Assembly: GCA_019455245.1 (NCBI GenBank)
Contig: JACFMR010000003.1
Location: 62,001-126,000 of the forward strand
Reading direction: 5' to 3'
DNA length: 64,000 bases
Source: Opitutaceae bacterium
GTDB lineage: Bacteria; Verrucomicrobiota; Verrucomicrobiia; Opitutales; Opitutaceae
Position 1 is the first letter of the stretch, and each line of letters starts with the position of its first letter. The translations under genes were made by a program, and so were the position numbers. The notes below the pieces were generated by a model, which saw nothing but the letters and a program-made list of their open reading frames with translations, did no database searches and had not been told where the DNA came from. This document shows, piece after piece, positions 8,590 to 17,670 of the stretch.

Positions 8590-10626
8590 TCAGCCCTGAC
8601 CGCCGGCCGGGCTGACCGGGATCTGCCCCGGATCAACGACCGGGGTGGTTGGAGGCGTCTCGGTCGGAGGTGTCTCAGCAGGTGGCGTTTCAACGGGTGG
8701 AGTAGCGGGCGGCGGGGTGGTTGGTGGCGGCGGCTGGGTCACTACGTTTTGCACTGCGGTGGTGGCCTGTTGGGCTCCGGCCGTCGCAGCCGTCGTCGCA
8801 GTCGTGGCTTGGGTTATCGCCGCCGTGGCCTGCGTAGTCGCCGCCGTGGCTTGGGTGGTCGCCGCTGTGGCGGTCTGGGTGGCTTCGTTGGCGACTTGCG
8901 TTGATTGATTGGCCGCCTGTTGCACCGCACCGGTGGTCTGACCGGTGGCGCCAGCCACCGCTTGGGCAATCACGCCGCCGGCCACACCGGTTGTCTGCTG
9001 GACGGCTGCGGTCACCGCACCGGCAGAAGTCGGAGCCACGGTCGTCACCGCGGCGGCCACGGCAGCGGCTTGCGTCGCCGCCTGATTGGGCGCTGCGGTC
9101 TGGGTGACCGTCCTGGTCACCGCGGCTGCCACCGCGGCCGCCGCGACGTTGGTCGATGCCTGCGTGGCATTGGTGGTCGTGGCCACCGCCTGGGTCACCG
9201 AAGCCGCCACTGCGGCCGCCTGGGTGGGCTGGGCCGTGGCCACCGCCGCCGCCACCGTGGCGGCGGTTTGTGCCGTGGATTGGGAAGTTGCCTGGGCACC
9301 GCCCGTGGCGGTTGCCGTCGTCGTGGCGGAGGTCACCACGGTTTGCGTGACCGCCGCTGCGACCGCCGCCGATTGCGTCGGGGCTGCGGTCGCCACCGCC
9401 GCCGCCACGGTGGCCGCCGTCTGTGCAGTCGATTGCGCGGTGGCTTGCGCACCGCCCGTGGCCGTCGCCGTGGCCTGTGCCTGGGTGATGACCGTTTGCG
9501 TAACCGCCGAAGCCACCTGGGCGGCTTGGGTCGGCGCAGCGGAGGTAACTGCCGCCGCCACCGCCGCCGCGGTCTGCGCAGTTTGTTGTGCGGTCTGCTG
9601 GGCGCCACCTGCGGCCGTTTGAGTGATCGCAGCCTGGGTAACCGCGGAAGCGACCTGCGCGGCTTGGGCGGGAGCAGCGGAGGCCGCCGCTGACGCCACG
9701 GCAACAGCCTGCGTCGGCGCGGCCGTGGTGGCCGCGGAAGCGACCTGGGTGGCCTGGGCCGGTGCCGCGGTTACCGCCGCGGTGGTGACGGCCGCCGTCA
9801 CCTGGGCGGCAACATTGGCGGTGCTGGCGGTCGGGGCATTGGCCGCGGCCACGATCTGGCTGGTGAAGCCGGCCGCTTGTTCGGGCATGGCGGCGCTGGC
9901 CACCGCCGTGGTTTGGGAAGCGAGATTGGTGACCGACTCGGCCGGCAGGTTGCCGACGTTGTTCTGCACAACTTCAGCGAGCGTGGTGACCGCGTTCTGC
10001 ACCAGTTCGGCCACGGCGGGATTGGTCGCGGCCACGGAGGAAAGCGGCACCGCCGGTTGCGGTTCCGTGGCCCCCGGGGGCGTGTAGGACACCATGCCGG
10101 CTTGGACGCTGAATGAACCGCCCGTGGGCGACGTGAAGGTAAAGGTGTCGGCGGTCGCCGCCATCGTGACGCCACCCGCCGTCGTTACCGAGATGGAGAG
10201 GCCGGTGCCGCGCGCCGCGGCCACGCCCTTCGGCGTGCGGACCGAGTAGCGGTTCACGTTGCGCTTGGCGGGATCGAGCGTGGAGACAAGGTTGCCCGAC
10301 TTCAGGTTGATCGTGGCGTTGCGCTTGCCGTCAGCGTCCACATTCAACTGCTCCATCTCCACCGTCGTGTTCTTTTCGGCGGTGGCAATAATGCCGTCGT
10401 GCGCCTCCAAGTGAACCCTGCCGTCCTCGCCGGTAATGATCTCGGTGCCTTCCGGAATTTTCATGCCCTCGGTGGCGGGGATGGCCTCGGTGACACCGGG
10501 CAGTTTAACCATGACCGTTCCTTTGACACTGAGCAGGGTGCCATCGCGGTTGGTCACCTGGGCAAGACCCATGGCAACGAAGCTGACAGCGATGATTGCG
10601 GCGATGAGTAGACGTAGGGGTTTCAT
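8590..10626 (-). CDS. FecR-domain protein with long Ala/Thr/Gln repeat tail
   Basis: An exported protein of 678 residues. A signal peptide (MKPLRLLIAAIIAVSF) is followed by a FecR domain (about residues 25-190: GTVMVKLPG, GTEIITGEDGRVHLE, then the SVRTPKGVAAARGTG segment). About 430 residues made almost only of Ala, Thr, Gln and Val follow, with three or more tandem 51-residue units, and a Pro/Thr/Glu-rich C-terminus. The ATG at 10626 has GAGGA ahead of it; the longer frame to 10701 is less likely. It lies 126 bp downstream of the CHASE2 cyclase on the same strand, so the two are probably co-transcribed. FecR domains elsewhere bind ligands or signal across the periplasm; here the low-complexity tail suggests a filament, spacer or wall-spanning role (inference). 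Confidence 0.8.
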   Translation of the reverse strand: MKPLRLLIAAIIAVSFVAMGLAQVTNRDGTLLSVKGTVMVKLPGVTEAIPATEGMKIPEGTEIITGEDGRVHLEAHDGIIATAEKNTTVEMEQLNVDADGKRNATINLKSGNLVSTLDPAKRNVNRYSVRTPKGVAAARGTGLSISVTTAGGVTMAATADTFTFTSPTGGSFSVQAGMVSYTPPGATEPQPAVPLSSVAATNPAVAELVQNAVTTLAEVVQNNVGNLPAESVTNLASQTTAVASAAMPEQAAGFTSQIVAAANAPTASTANVAAQVTAAVTTAAVTAAPAQATQVASAATTAAPTQAVAVASAAASAAPAQAAQVASAVTQAAITQTAAGGAQQTAQQTAQTAAAVAAAVTSAAPTQAAQVASAVTQTVITQAQATATATGGAQATAQSTAQTAATVAAAVATAAPTQSAAVAAAVTQTVVTSATTTATATGGAQATSQSTAQTAATVAAAVATAQPTQAAAVAASVTQAVATTTNATQASTNVAAAAVAAAVTRTVTQTAAPNQAATQAAAVAAAVTTVAPTSAGAVTAAVQQTTGVAGGVIAQAVAGATGQTTGAVQQAANQSTQVANEATQTATAATTQATAATTQATAAITQATTATTAATAGAQQATTAVQNVVTQPPPPTTPPPATPPVETPPAETPPTETPPTTPVVDPGQIPVSPAGGQG
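9230..9700. repeat. 153-bp tandem repeat inside the FecR gene
   Basis: The marker GCACCGCCCGTGGC (and its variant) recurs at 9296, 9449 and 9602, exactly 153 bp apart, coding 51-residue units that each contain TAQTAA, APTQ and ATGGAQ-like stretches. Units differ at many bases but keep the period, so this is an old in-frame duplication. Outer limits are approximate. Confidence 0.8.
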
Positions 10627-10752
10627 GATGACGCAGTCCTCGGTTGAGGTGACATGATGATGCTGACTTCGGAGGCCATTTCTAATCACTTTGGGCCGCA
10701 AAAGACAAGGGGCATAACTTATGATAACTGCATGAATGCCGCCTATTAGATT

Positions 10753-13026
10753 CTATTTTTCATGCATCACATAAACCCCGGTCCAGTCCGGCGGTGGCGG
10801 CTGCTCCCGGTAGTGGCCGATGATCTGCTGATAGACCAACGAAGGGTTGCTGGAAACCCCGGGCGTCACCCCGGGCTGGTTGATTTCCAACGCCCTGCAA
10901 CGCTCCAGCACCTGCAGGGCGCGCTCCCAATCGCGGGCGTAATAGTGCGCCAGCGCCTGTTCAAACAGGCCGATGCACTCATGCGCCGATGTCGGCACGT
11001 GTTCCTTGAGCCCGACGATCTCGAAGATGTCGGTCGGCTGTGCCCGGCCCTTGACCACGATCCGTCCCAAGGGACGAAAAACCACCCGGTCGCCGCCGTG
11101 CTGCCGGCAGGCCGCGCGCGTGGCCTCGGTGCACATCGTGTAAACGCCCCAGCTCTTCGCGCCGGATTCCATGCGGGCGGCGAGATTCACGTTGTCGCCC
11201 ATCATGGTGTAGTTGAACCGCGTGCGGCTGCCCATGTTGCCGACGATGCACGGGCCGGTGTTGAGTCCGATGCGCGATTGCATGCGGGTGACGATCTCCG
11301 GCCATGCGTCGCCTTCGGCCCGCCATTTTTCGCGTAGCTCAGCCAGGCGCAGCTGCACCCGCTGTGACGCCACGCAGGCGTGGTAGGCGTGCGCCGGATG
11401 GGCGATCGGCGCGCCGAACATCGCCACCACCGCGTCGCCGATGTACTTGTCCAGCGTGCCGCCGTCCTCCTGCACGATATCGGTGCAGACCGTGAGGTAT
11501 TCGTTCATCAGCTCCACGAGTCGCTTGGGCGACATCTGCTCCGAAAAGGAAGAGAAACTCTGAATGTCGCTGAAATAGGCCGTAATCTCCGTTTCCCGGC
11601 CCCCGAGATGCGGCGGTTCGTCGGCCTTGACCAGCTGCTCCACCACCTCGGGCGAAACGTAGCTGCCAAACATGCCCTTGATCGCCAGCTTTGATTTCTG
11701 CTCCTGCCAGACCCGGCGGCCCACCACGAAGGACTCCAGCAGCAGGAAACCCAGCAACGGTCCGACCCACGGGAACCACCAGCTCAGGAAAATCCAACCC
11801 CACATCGCCAGATTGGTGTAGGCCGCCAGCACCAGTACACCGCTCGCCACCATCAGGAACAGCGTGCCCTTGCGCGCGATCCAGACCGTGCCCATGCCGA
11901 CCAGAAACATCGCGCTCCAGATCACCGCATCCGGCACCCGCCACGCGAAATCATCCGTCAGGATGTTGTGCACCACGTTGGCATGGACCAATACCAGCGG
12001 GGCGTAGGCCGAGCGCGGTGTCGGCCCGGCGTCGGCCTTGCCCGTGACCGTCTGGCCGATGAAAACGACCTTGCCCTCGAGGTCCGGCGGTGGCGGCCAG
12101 TCGGGGTTTTGCTCCACATAATGTGCGTTCAGTTTCAGCAGGATCCCGCCGTAGGACTCGGTCGGAAAATCCAACCTCAGTTCGTCCTGACCCGTGCTGC
12201 CCTCCTCGCCATGTCCGTCGGACTTGAATCGCAGGTTCTGGTCGTAACGGTAGTTGATGAAATACATGCCGCTCGCGTTGATCGGAATGCGCCTCTCCTT
12301 GTCCGCTGCCGGCAGATAAATGCCGTCGCCCAGCACCACCCGCACCTGCTCCGGCTCGACGTCGTAATACGCCAGCACGGTTTGCAGCGCGAGCGAGGCA
12401 TACACCTCCCCGCCCACCCGCACCACCAGCGGCAGCATCCGCACGATCCCGTCCGCCCCGTGCGGCGCATCGACAAACCCATACAGGCCCGCCTCGCGCA
12501 GCTGCGGAAACGGCAGCAGCGCGTGGTCCTCGCCATACAACCGGCCGATGTCGCCGGTGATCTGCCGCAACGGCCGCGTGGGCCCGGTGGTTTCCGGTGC
12601 GATGATCTCCACCGGGTCAAAATTGGTCACGCTGCCCGTGACCACCTTGGTGCCCCGCTCCATCGCCGCGTGCACGCCGTGGCCCATGCTGTCGTCGCCC
12701 TCGCCCTCGCGCGACGCGTCCAAAATCACATCCCACGTGACCACCGCCGGCTTGGCCAGCGACAGCAGCTCCGTCAATGCGCCGTGGTAAGCCCGGTCCG
12801 GCGGCCAGGCCACCAGGTTCATCTCCGTGTCGTCGGCAAAAAGCACCACCGCGATGCGCGGATCCGGCGGCGGTTGAAAATGCGCCCGCAGCATCGTGCG
12901 CCAGTCGAGGCTCTTCCACGCCAGTTGCTGCATCAGCCCGGTCTGCATCACCAACCACGCAAAACCAAAGCACAGCAACGGGGACCAGGGGAAGTGGCGC
13001 AGAAGTTGGAGGCTCCGCTTGGTCAT
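10753..13026 (-). CDS. CHASE2-domain adenylate/guanylate cyclase
   Basis: A membrane class III nucleotide cyclase of 757 residues. An N-terminal membrane helix is followed by a CHASE2 sensor in the periplasm (about 30-350), three closely spaced membrane helices (about 360-440) and a cytoplasmic cyclase domain (about 480-640). Metal-binding Asp residues are in AYFSDIQSFS (about 486) and YIGDAVVAMFG (about 528); the Lys before IGD (DKYIGD) suggests ATP as substrate. MMGDNVNLAARME holds the transition-state Asn and Arg. The ATG at 13026 (MTKRSLQ) puts the first helix at the very start; the frame extends to 13416 with sequence that looks non-coding. FecR proteins are often found beside CHASE2 cyclases, as here, which suggests a shared signalling unit. 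Confidence 0.88.
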   Translation of the reverse strand: MTKRSLQLLRHFPWSPLLCFGFAWLVMQTGLMQQLAWKSLDWRTMLRAHFQPPPDPRIAVVLFADDTEMNLVAWPPDRAYHGALTELLSLAKPAVVTWDVILDASREGEGDDSMGHGVHAAMERGTKVVTGSVTNFDPVEIIAPETTGPTRPLRQITGDIGRLYGEDHALLPFPQLREAGLYGFVDAPHGADGIVRMLPLVVRVGGEVYASLALQTVLAYYDVEPEQVRVVLGDGIYLPAADKERRIPINASGMYFINYRYDQNLRFKSDGHGEEGSTGQDELRLDFPTESYGGILLKLNAHYVEQNPDWPPPPDLEGKVVFIGQTVTGKADAGPTPRSAYAPLVLVHANVVHNILTDDFAWRVPDAVIWSAMFLVGMGTVWIARKGTLFLMVASGVLVLAAYTNLAMWGWIFLSWWFPWVGPLLGFLLLESFVVGRRVWQEQKSKLAIKGMFGSYVSPEVVEQLVKADEPPHLGGRETEITAYFSDIQSFSSFSEQMSPKRLVELMNEYLTVCTDIVQEDGGTLDKYIGDAVVAMFGAPIAHPAHAYHACVASQRVQLRLAELREKWRAEGDAWPEIVTRMQSRIGLNTGPCIVGNMGSRTRFNYTMMGDNVNLAARMESGAKSWGVYTMCTEATRAACRQHGGDRVVFRPLGRIVVKGRAQPTDIFEIVGLKEHVPTSAHECIGLFEQALAHYYARDWERALQVLERCRALEINQPGVTPGVSSNPSLVYQQIIGHYREQPPPPDWTGVYVMHEK

Positions 13027-13155
13027 GGGGTGCACTGCGAGTGCATAACACGTGACGCGGCACAACCAAGCGATTTCATGCCGCGGACGCCGCCCTCCGC
13101 AACAGATAGGGGTTGCCCTGCGCGCGCTGAATGCGGGAATCATCCCCCCTTGCGC

Positions 13156-15519
13156 ATGCTCCTGCTTCACCTGCCACCCAACCTCAACTCCGCCATCGGC
13201 CGCGACGCCGTGCCGCTGAGGGTGGAACTGGACCTGGACACCGCGCCCGCCCCCGCGCTCCTGCCCGCCCTCGCCTTGCTCCAACGCTGGTGCGGCGGCA
13301 CCACCCCGCCAAAATTCATCCAGCTCAACCGGGCGCAACTGCGCGAACTCCTCCGCGCTCTCGCCGGTCAGCCCGTGTTTGTGGAGGCCAACCGCGCGCC
13401 CGCGCCATGGAGGCACGACGCCCTGCTGGACGCTGCCACCCCATCACCGCCGGTGACGCCCGCACCCATTCCGCGTCGACGATCGGAAGCTCCCCGCCTG
13501 GCCCCCACCGTGATCGACGGCAGCGAGCACTTCCTCGCCGTCACTTTGCCGTCGCGCGAGCATCCCGGCTATCAAACCATGCTCGCGCTGCTCAAGAGCC
13601 ATGGTTTCACACTCGAGCCCTCCAACCGCAAATGGTGGCTGCGCGACCGGCACAAGGTGCTGAACTTTCTCGCCCGCGAAGGCGAACGGCTGCGCACGCG
13701 GCTCGACGCGGAATTCACCGACAACTTCACGCAACGCACCGCCCACCTGCAGGAAGCCGGACTCTCCGCCCAGGTGGCCGCTGCCGGTGACGATTTCGTG
13801 GTCAACCTCGACCTGCAGGCCGGCCAGGCGCCGGACAGCGAGGTGCGCGCCGCGCTCGCCACCGGGCGCAACTACATCGAGCACGCCGGTCGCATCTACC
13901 TGCTCGATCAGGAAAAACTCACCAAGCTCGCCGCCGCCCAGCAGGCCCTCGCCAACACCACCGCCGCCACCGCCACCCCGCACGCCTCGCTGCGCATCAA
14001 CCGCGCCCGCGTGCCCGAGGCGCAGGCCATCCTCGAGGAACTCTCGCCGAATTTCCAACCCACCGCCGAATGGCAGGAACGCAGCCGCGCCCTGCGCGAA
14101 CTCACCTCCCTGCCCCCCGCCCCGGTGCCCGGCACTTTCGCCGCGCAGTTGCGCCCCTATCAGCGGCTCGGCGTCGCGTGGTTGTGGTATTTGCACGGAC
14201 AGCAATTGGGTGGCGTGCTCGCCGACGAGATGGGCTTGGGCAAGACCCTGCAGGCGCTCGCACTGCTGGCCGCCCTGCCCCGCGATCCGCACATCACGCG
14301 GCTCGTCGTCGCCCCGGCCTCCCTGCTGGAAAACTGGCGCCGCGAGGCCGCGCGTTTCACCCCGGAGCTGAACACGTTTGTGCATCACGGCGGGCAGCGC
14401 CTGAAAAACGCCTCCGCCTTCGCCGGCTTCGACCTCGTCATCACCAGCTACGGCACGCTGACCCGCGACAAGAAAGTGTTCGGCGGCGTCGAGTTCACCT
14501 GCGCCATCGCCGACGAGGCGCAGCACATCAAGAACCGGCACTCGCAAAACGCCACCGCACTCCGCGCCCTGCGCGCGCAGACGCGTTTCGTGCTCACCGG
14601 CACGCCGCTGGAAAACTCCTACGACGACCTGCGCGCGCTCTTCGCGTTCATCATGCCCGGGCTGGTGGACGTCCTGCCGGCCGGCACGCGCGGCGAGGAG
14701 CGATCCTGGCACGACGAACGCCTGCGCCAGCGCACCGCGCCCTACATCCTGCGCCGCACCAAGCAGACCGTGGCGCCCGAATTGCCCGAAAAAATCGAGC
14801 AGGTCCTCTGGTGCGAACCGACCGCCGCGCAGGCTGCGTTTTACCGCCGTTGGCAGGAGCAATCGGAGCGCGAATTGCTCGACCTCGCCGCCGGCGGTGC
14901 CAGCGAGGGCCGGCTGCGCATGGCCACGCTCACCCAACTCCTGCGCCTGCGGCAGATCTGCTGCGATCCGCGTCTCGTCACGCCGGAGGCCAAGGCCGCG
15001 GATTCCGCCAAGCTCGACGTGTTGCGTGAACTGCTGGAGGAGGCCGTGGACGACGGCCACCGCGTCCTCGTGTTCTCCCAGTTCACCTCGCTCCTCGCCC
15101 TGCTCCGGCCCGAGTTGGAATCACTCGGTCTGGATCATTGCTACCTCGACGGCTCGATGACCGCGCGCGACCGGCAGCGCGAGGTGGACCGGTTTCAGGC
15201 CTCGCCGGATATCCCGATTTTCCTGCTCTCGCTCAAGGCCGGCGGCACCGGTCTCAACCTCACCGGGGCGGACACTGTCGTGCATCTCGACCCGTGGTGG
15301 AATCCCGCCGTCGAGGCCCAGGCCACCGACCGCGCCCATCGCATCGGCCAGGCCCGCACCGTCACCAGCTACAAACTCATCTGCAGCGGTACGGTCGAGG
15401 AGAAGGTGCTCGCCCTGCAGGAGGAAAAACGCGCGCTGCTCGCCGATGTCTTCGAGGCCAGCGACGCCGTCTCCGCCCGGCTCTCGCTCGACGACCTGCG
15501 TTCGCTGCTCGGCCGTTGA
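13156..15519 (+). CDS. SNF2/Rad54-family DEAD-like helicase
   Basis: Putative DNA-dependent ATPase or nucleoprotein remodeller of 787 residues in the cytoplasm. The N-terminal 330 residues are family-specific. The SNF2 ATPase domain has motif I DEMGLGKT, motif II DEAQHIKN and motif III LTGTPLEN. The helicase C-terminal domain has LDGSMTARDRQ, motif V SLKAGGTGLNLTGAD and motif VI QATDRAHRIGQ, all intact. No SWIM zinc finger is seen in front. The ATG at 13156 (MLLLHLPP) was chosen; another in-frame ATG is at 13078. It is divergent from the cyclase gene. The precise role (transcription recycling, as in RapA, or repair) cannot be told. Confidence 0.88.
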   Translation: MLLLHLPPNLNSAIGRDAVPLRVELDLDTAPAPALLPALALLQRWCGGTTPPKFIQLNRAQLRELLRALAGQPVFVEANRAPAPWRHDALLDAATPSPPVTPAPIPRRRSEAPRLAPTVIDGSEHFLAVTLPSREHPGYQTMLALLKSHGFTLEPSNRKWWLRDRHKVLNFLAREGERLRTRLDAEFTDNFTQRTAHLQEAGLSAQVAAAGDDFVVNLDLQAGQAPDSEVRAALATGRNYIEHAGRIYLLDQEKLTKLAAAQQALANTTAATATPHASLRINRARVPEAQAILEELSPNFQPTAEWQERSRALRELTSLPPAPVPGTFAAQLRPYQRLGVAWLWYLHGQQLGGVLADEMGLGKTLQALALLAALPRDPHITRLVVAPASLLENWRREAARFTPELNTFVHHGGQRLKNASAFAGFDLVITSYGTLTRDKKVFGGVEFTCAIADEAQHIKNRHSQNATALRALRAQTRFVLTGTPLENSYDDLRALFAFIMPGLVDVLPAGTRGEERSWHDERLRQRTAPYILRRTKQTVAPELPEKIEQVLWCEPTAAQAAFYRRWQEQSERELLDLAAGGASEGRLRMATLTQLLRLRQICCDPRLVTPEAKAADSAKLDVLRELLEEAVDDGHRVLVFSQFTSLLALLRPELESLGLDHCYLDGSMTARDRQREVDRFQASPDIPIFLLSLKAGGTGLNLTGADTVVHLDPWWNPAVEAQATDRAHRIGQARTVTSYKLICSGTVEEKVLALQEEKRALLADVFEASDAVSARLSLDDLRSLLGR

Positions 15520-15576
15520 TCCGCGGGAAACTTCCTCGCCAATCCCGCGACCACGCGTTTGATTGGCGCTTCACCC

Positions 15577-16392
15577 ATGCGCCCCTCCCGCATCCGCTCC
15601 CGTCTCCGTCAAGATCAGGCCGTTCGCATCGCCTGCATGTATTATCCGGTCAACATGCTGCCGGCCCACGCCGCCAAGTCCGGTTACGACGCCATCTGGC
15701 TCGACACCGAGCACAACACCTGGGAGCGCCACGAGATCCAGCGCATCCTCCTGCAGCATCACCTCGCCAACATCGACTGCATCGTCCGCACCGGCAGCCG
15801 CAACGCCAACGATCTCTACCGCCTGCTGGAGGACGGCGCGGCCGGCCTCATGTGCCCGTTTGTCAACACGCCCGCCGAGGCCGCCGCTCTCGCGCAGGCC
15901 GCCAAGTTTCCGCCCCTCGGCCAGCGCGGACTCGACGGCGCCGGTCATGACAACAACTACTATCTCGACGGCACCGCCGCCTACCCGGCCGACGCCAACC
16001 GCGAGACCTTTTTGATTCTCCAAATCGAAACCACCGAAGCCATTGCCAACGTCGAGGCCATCGCCGCCACGCCCGGCGTGGACGGCCTGTTCATCGGCCC
16101 CGGCGATCTTTCGTTGCGGCTCGGCTGCGCCCTCGACTGGACCAATCCCAAGCTCCTCGCCGCCGAGGACGCCGTGGCCGCCGCCGCCGCGAAGCACGGC
16201 ATCGCCTGGGGCCGCCCCGCCGGCACCGCCGCGCAAATCCAGCACATCTTCAACAAAGGCGGCCGGCTCATCGCCCACGGCAGCGATTTCGGCGCCGTGA
16301 TGACCGGTCTCGCCGCCGGCGGCCGTACGTTTGCCGACGCCCTCGAAAACAAAAGCGCAGGCGGCGCGGCACCGGCGACGTTCAATCCCTGA
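15577..16392 (+). CDS. HpcH/HpaI-family aldolase
   Basis: A class II pyruvate-type aldolase of 271 residues, likely cleaving a 4-hydroxy-2-oxo acid to pyruvate and an aldehyde. The family residues are visible: His46 in DTEHNTWE (base), Arg72 in IVRTGSRN, Glu151 in LQIETTEAI and Asp177 in GPGDLSL (metal ligands). The ATG at 15577 (MRPSRIRS) is preferred over a TTG six codons earlier. It follows the SNF2 gene by 57 bp on the same strand. The exact substrate is open; sugar-acid breakdown would suit the neighbouring carbohydrate genes but this is inference. Confidence 0.85.
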   Translation: MRPSRIRSRLRQDQAVRIACMYYPVNMLPAHAAKSGYDAIWLDTEHNTWERHEIQRILLQHHLANIDCIVRTGSRNANDLYRLLEDGAAGLMCPFVNTPAEAAALAQAAKFPPLGQRGLDGAGHDNNYYLDGTAAYPADANRETFLILQIETTEAIANVEAIAATPGVDGLFIGPGDLSLRLGCALDWTNPKLLAAEDAVAAAAAKHGIAWGRPAGTAAQIQHIFNKGGRLIAHGSDFGAVMTGLAAGGRTFADALENKSAGGAAPATFNP

Positions 16393-16468
16393 TTCCTCCT
16401 TCGGCATACTCAGAATCGCGAGGGATAGCGGCAGGAATCAAAGGCACGACCCCGGGCCGGGCTATGGC

Positions 16469-16497
16469 TTGACGAACTGATACGCGCTGCCTCTATC
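16469..16497 (+). promoter_or_regulatory. Possible sigma-70 promoter of the PEP-CTERM gene
   Basis: TTGACG (16469-16474) and TCTATC (16492-16497) are separated by 17 bases, 8 bases ahead of the ATG at 16505. If real, the transcript would be nearly leaderless; no ribosome site is seen there. The -10 box is a weak match. Confidence 0.3.
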
Positions 16498-16504
16498 GGC
16501 CGCG

Positions 16505-17518
16505 ATGAAATTGCTTTCCCTGTTCATTTCCCGGAGCACAACCGCCCGCCGGCTCATCGCCGGCGCCGCCCTAATCATTGGGCTCGCGCCGCTCGCACCC
16601 GCCCAAATCCTTTACGTCGCCAACAGCTCCAGCCAGACCATCGGCAGCTACCACCTCGACGGTTCGGTCATCAACACGTCGTTCATCAACACCAGTTCGG
16701 TCGGCATGCCGACTGAACTGGCCGTGTCCGGCTCCACCCTCTACGTCGCCACCATTAATAGCATTATCAGCTACGACCTGAACGACGACAACCCAACCGG
16801 CACGACCCTGATCTCCGGCATCGTAGGTGGCAGTGTCAAAATGGCCGTGTCCGGTGCCACCTTGTATGTCGCCGAGGAGGGCAACGGTTCGATCCGCACT
16901 TACAACGCCAACAATGGCACGCTGCTCAACGCAGGCTTCGTTACCGGACTGGGGACAAACTTGTCCAACCTCAGAGTGGCCGCGACAGATTCCCATCTCT
17001 TTGTCGCCAACGCCACGGCCTCGGGCGGCGGAATTCAAATTTACGACCTGAGCATTGGCACCCCTCCCGGGCAGATGATCGCCAATATTACTCCCACCAG
17101 CGATGGGGACACCTACGGCATGGCCGTATCCGGCGACACCCTGTTCACCGCCCATCACGCCACCGACACGGTCAACAGCTACCAATACAGTACAGCCACG
17201 GCCTACGCCGACCCATTGATTGCCGGTTTGGGTGACCCCCGCGGGCTGGCAGTGTTCGGCTCCACCCTCTATGTCGCCAACTCAAGCACCGGCACTATCG
17301 GCAGCTACAACCTCGACGGCTCAGTCATCAACGCATCCTTGATTACCGGCATCAGCGGTGCGTATGGACTGGCCATCGGTGCCGCCGCCGTGCCGGAACC
17401 GGCGAGCTACGCCCTGATGCTTGGGCTCGGCGGCCTGGTAATGGCCGGCACGGTCCGCTATCGCCGCCGCCAGTCAGGAAGCCAGCGTGATGCGGCCAAG
17501 CTGCCGCAGACTGATTGA
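16505..17518 (+). CDS. PEP-CTERM protein with beta-propeller-like repeats
   Basis: A secreted protein of 337 residues. A signal peptide (to about residue 34, PLAPAQ) is followed by repeats built around LYVANSSS-TIGSY and SGxTLYVA, about 40-45 residues each, which look like blades of a beta-propeller. The C-terminal sorting signal is VPEPASYALMLGLGG, then a hydrophobic stretch, then RYRRRQ. PEP-CTERM proteins are cut by an exosortase (not in the window) and are often linked to exopolysaccharide. A tail of about 14 residues after the Arg cluster is slightly unusual. The ligand is unknown. Confidence 0.85.
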   Translation: MKLLSLFISRSTTARRLIAGAALIIGLAPLAPAQILYVANSSSQTIGSYHLDGSVINTSFINTSSVGMPTELAVSGSTLYVATINSIISYDLNDDNPTGTTLISGIVGGSVKMAVSGATLYVAEEGNGSIRTYNANNGTLLNAGFVTGLGTNLSNLRVAATDSHLFVANATASGGGIQIYDLSIGTPPGQMIANITPTSDGDTYGMAVSGDTLFTAHHATDTVNSYQYSTATAYADPLIAGLGDPRGLAVFGSTLYVANSSTGTIGSYNLDGSVINASLITGISGAYGLAIGAAAVPEPASYALMLGLGGLVMAGTVRYRRRQSGSQRDAAKLPQTD

Positions 17519-17544
17519 GCGGATTATGGTGAAGTGCGGCCGCG

Positions 17545-17650
17545 TTGGCCGGGCTCTCCGTCTTGTCGGCCATAGCCTTGGCGACGGCGGAAGGGTTGGC
17601 GAAACATGGAATGCAACGACCACCCTTCGTCAAACCGATGGAGGACCAGC
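17545..17650. repeat. Intergenic repeat family C, copy 1
   Basis: Contains CCTTCGTCAAACCGATGGAGG (17620-17640), close to the inverse of 37772-37793, and GCCATAGCCTTGGCGACGG (17570-17588). The stretch is palindromic in part and lies between two convergent genes. Limits are approximate. Confidence 0.5.
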
Positions 17651-17670
17651 CTGGTCCCGCCTCGCATGAC

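Noticed and set aside
8900..9900. CRISPR-like array because of regular spacing
   Set aside because: The 153-bp period lies inside an open coding frame, with no short repeat/unique spacer pattern.
10753..13416. CHASE2 cyclase starting at 13416
   Set aside because: The first 130 residues overlap the SNF2 gene start on the other strand and lack any domain; the ATG at 13026 begins at the first membrane helix.
13444..15060. 538-codon minus-strand frame
   Set aside because: Opposite the SNF2 gene with all helicase motifs on the plus strand; no motif on the minus strand.
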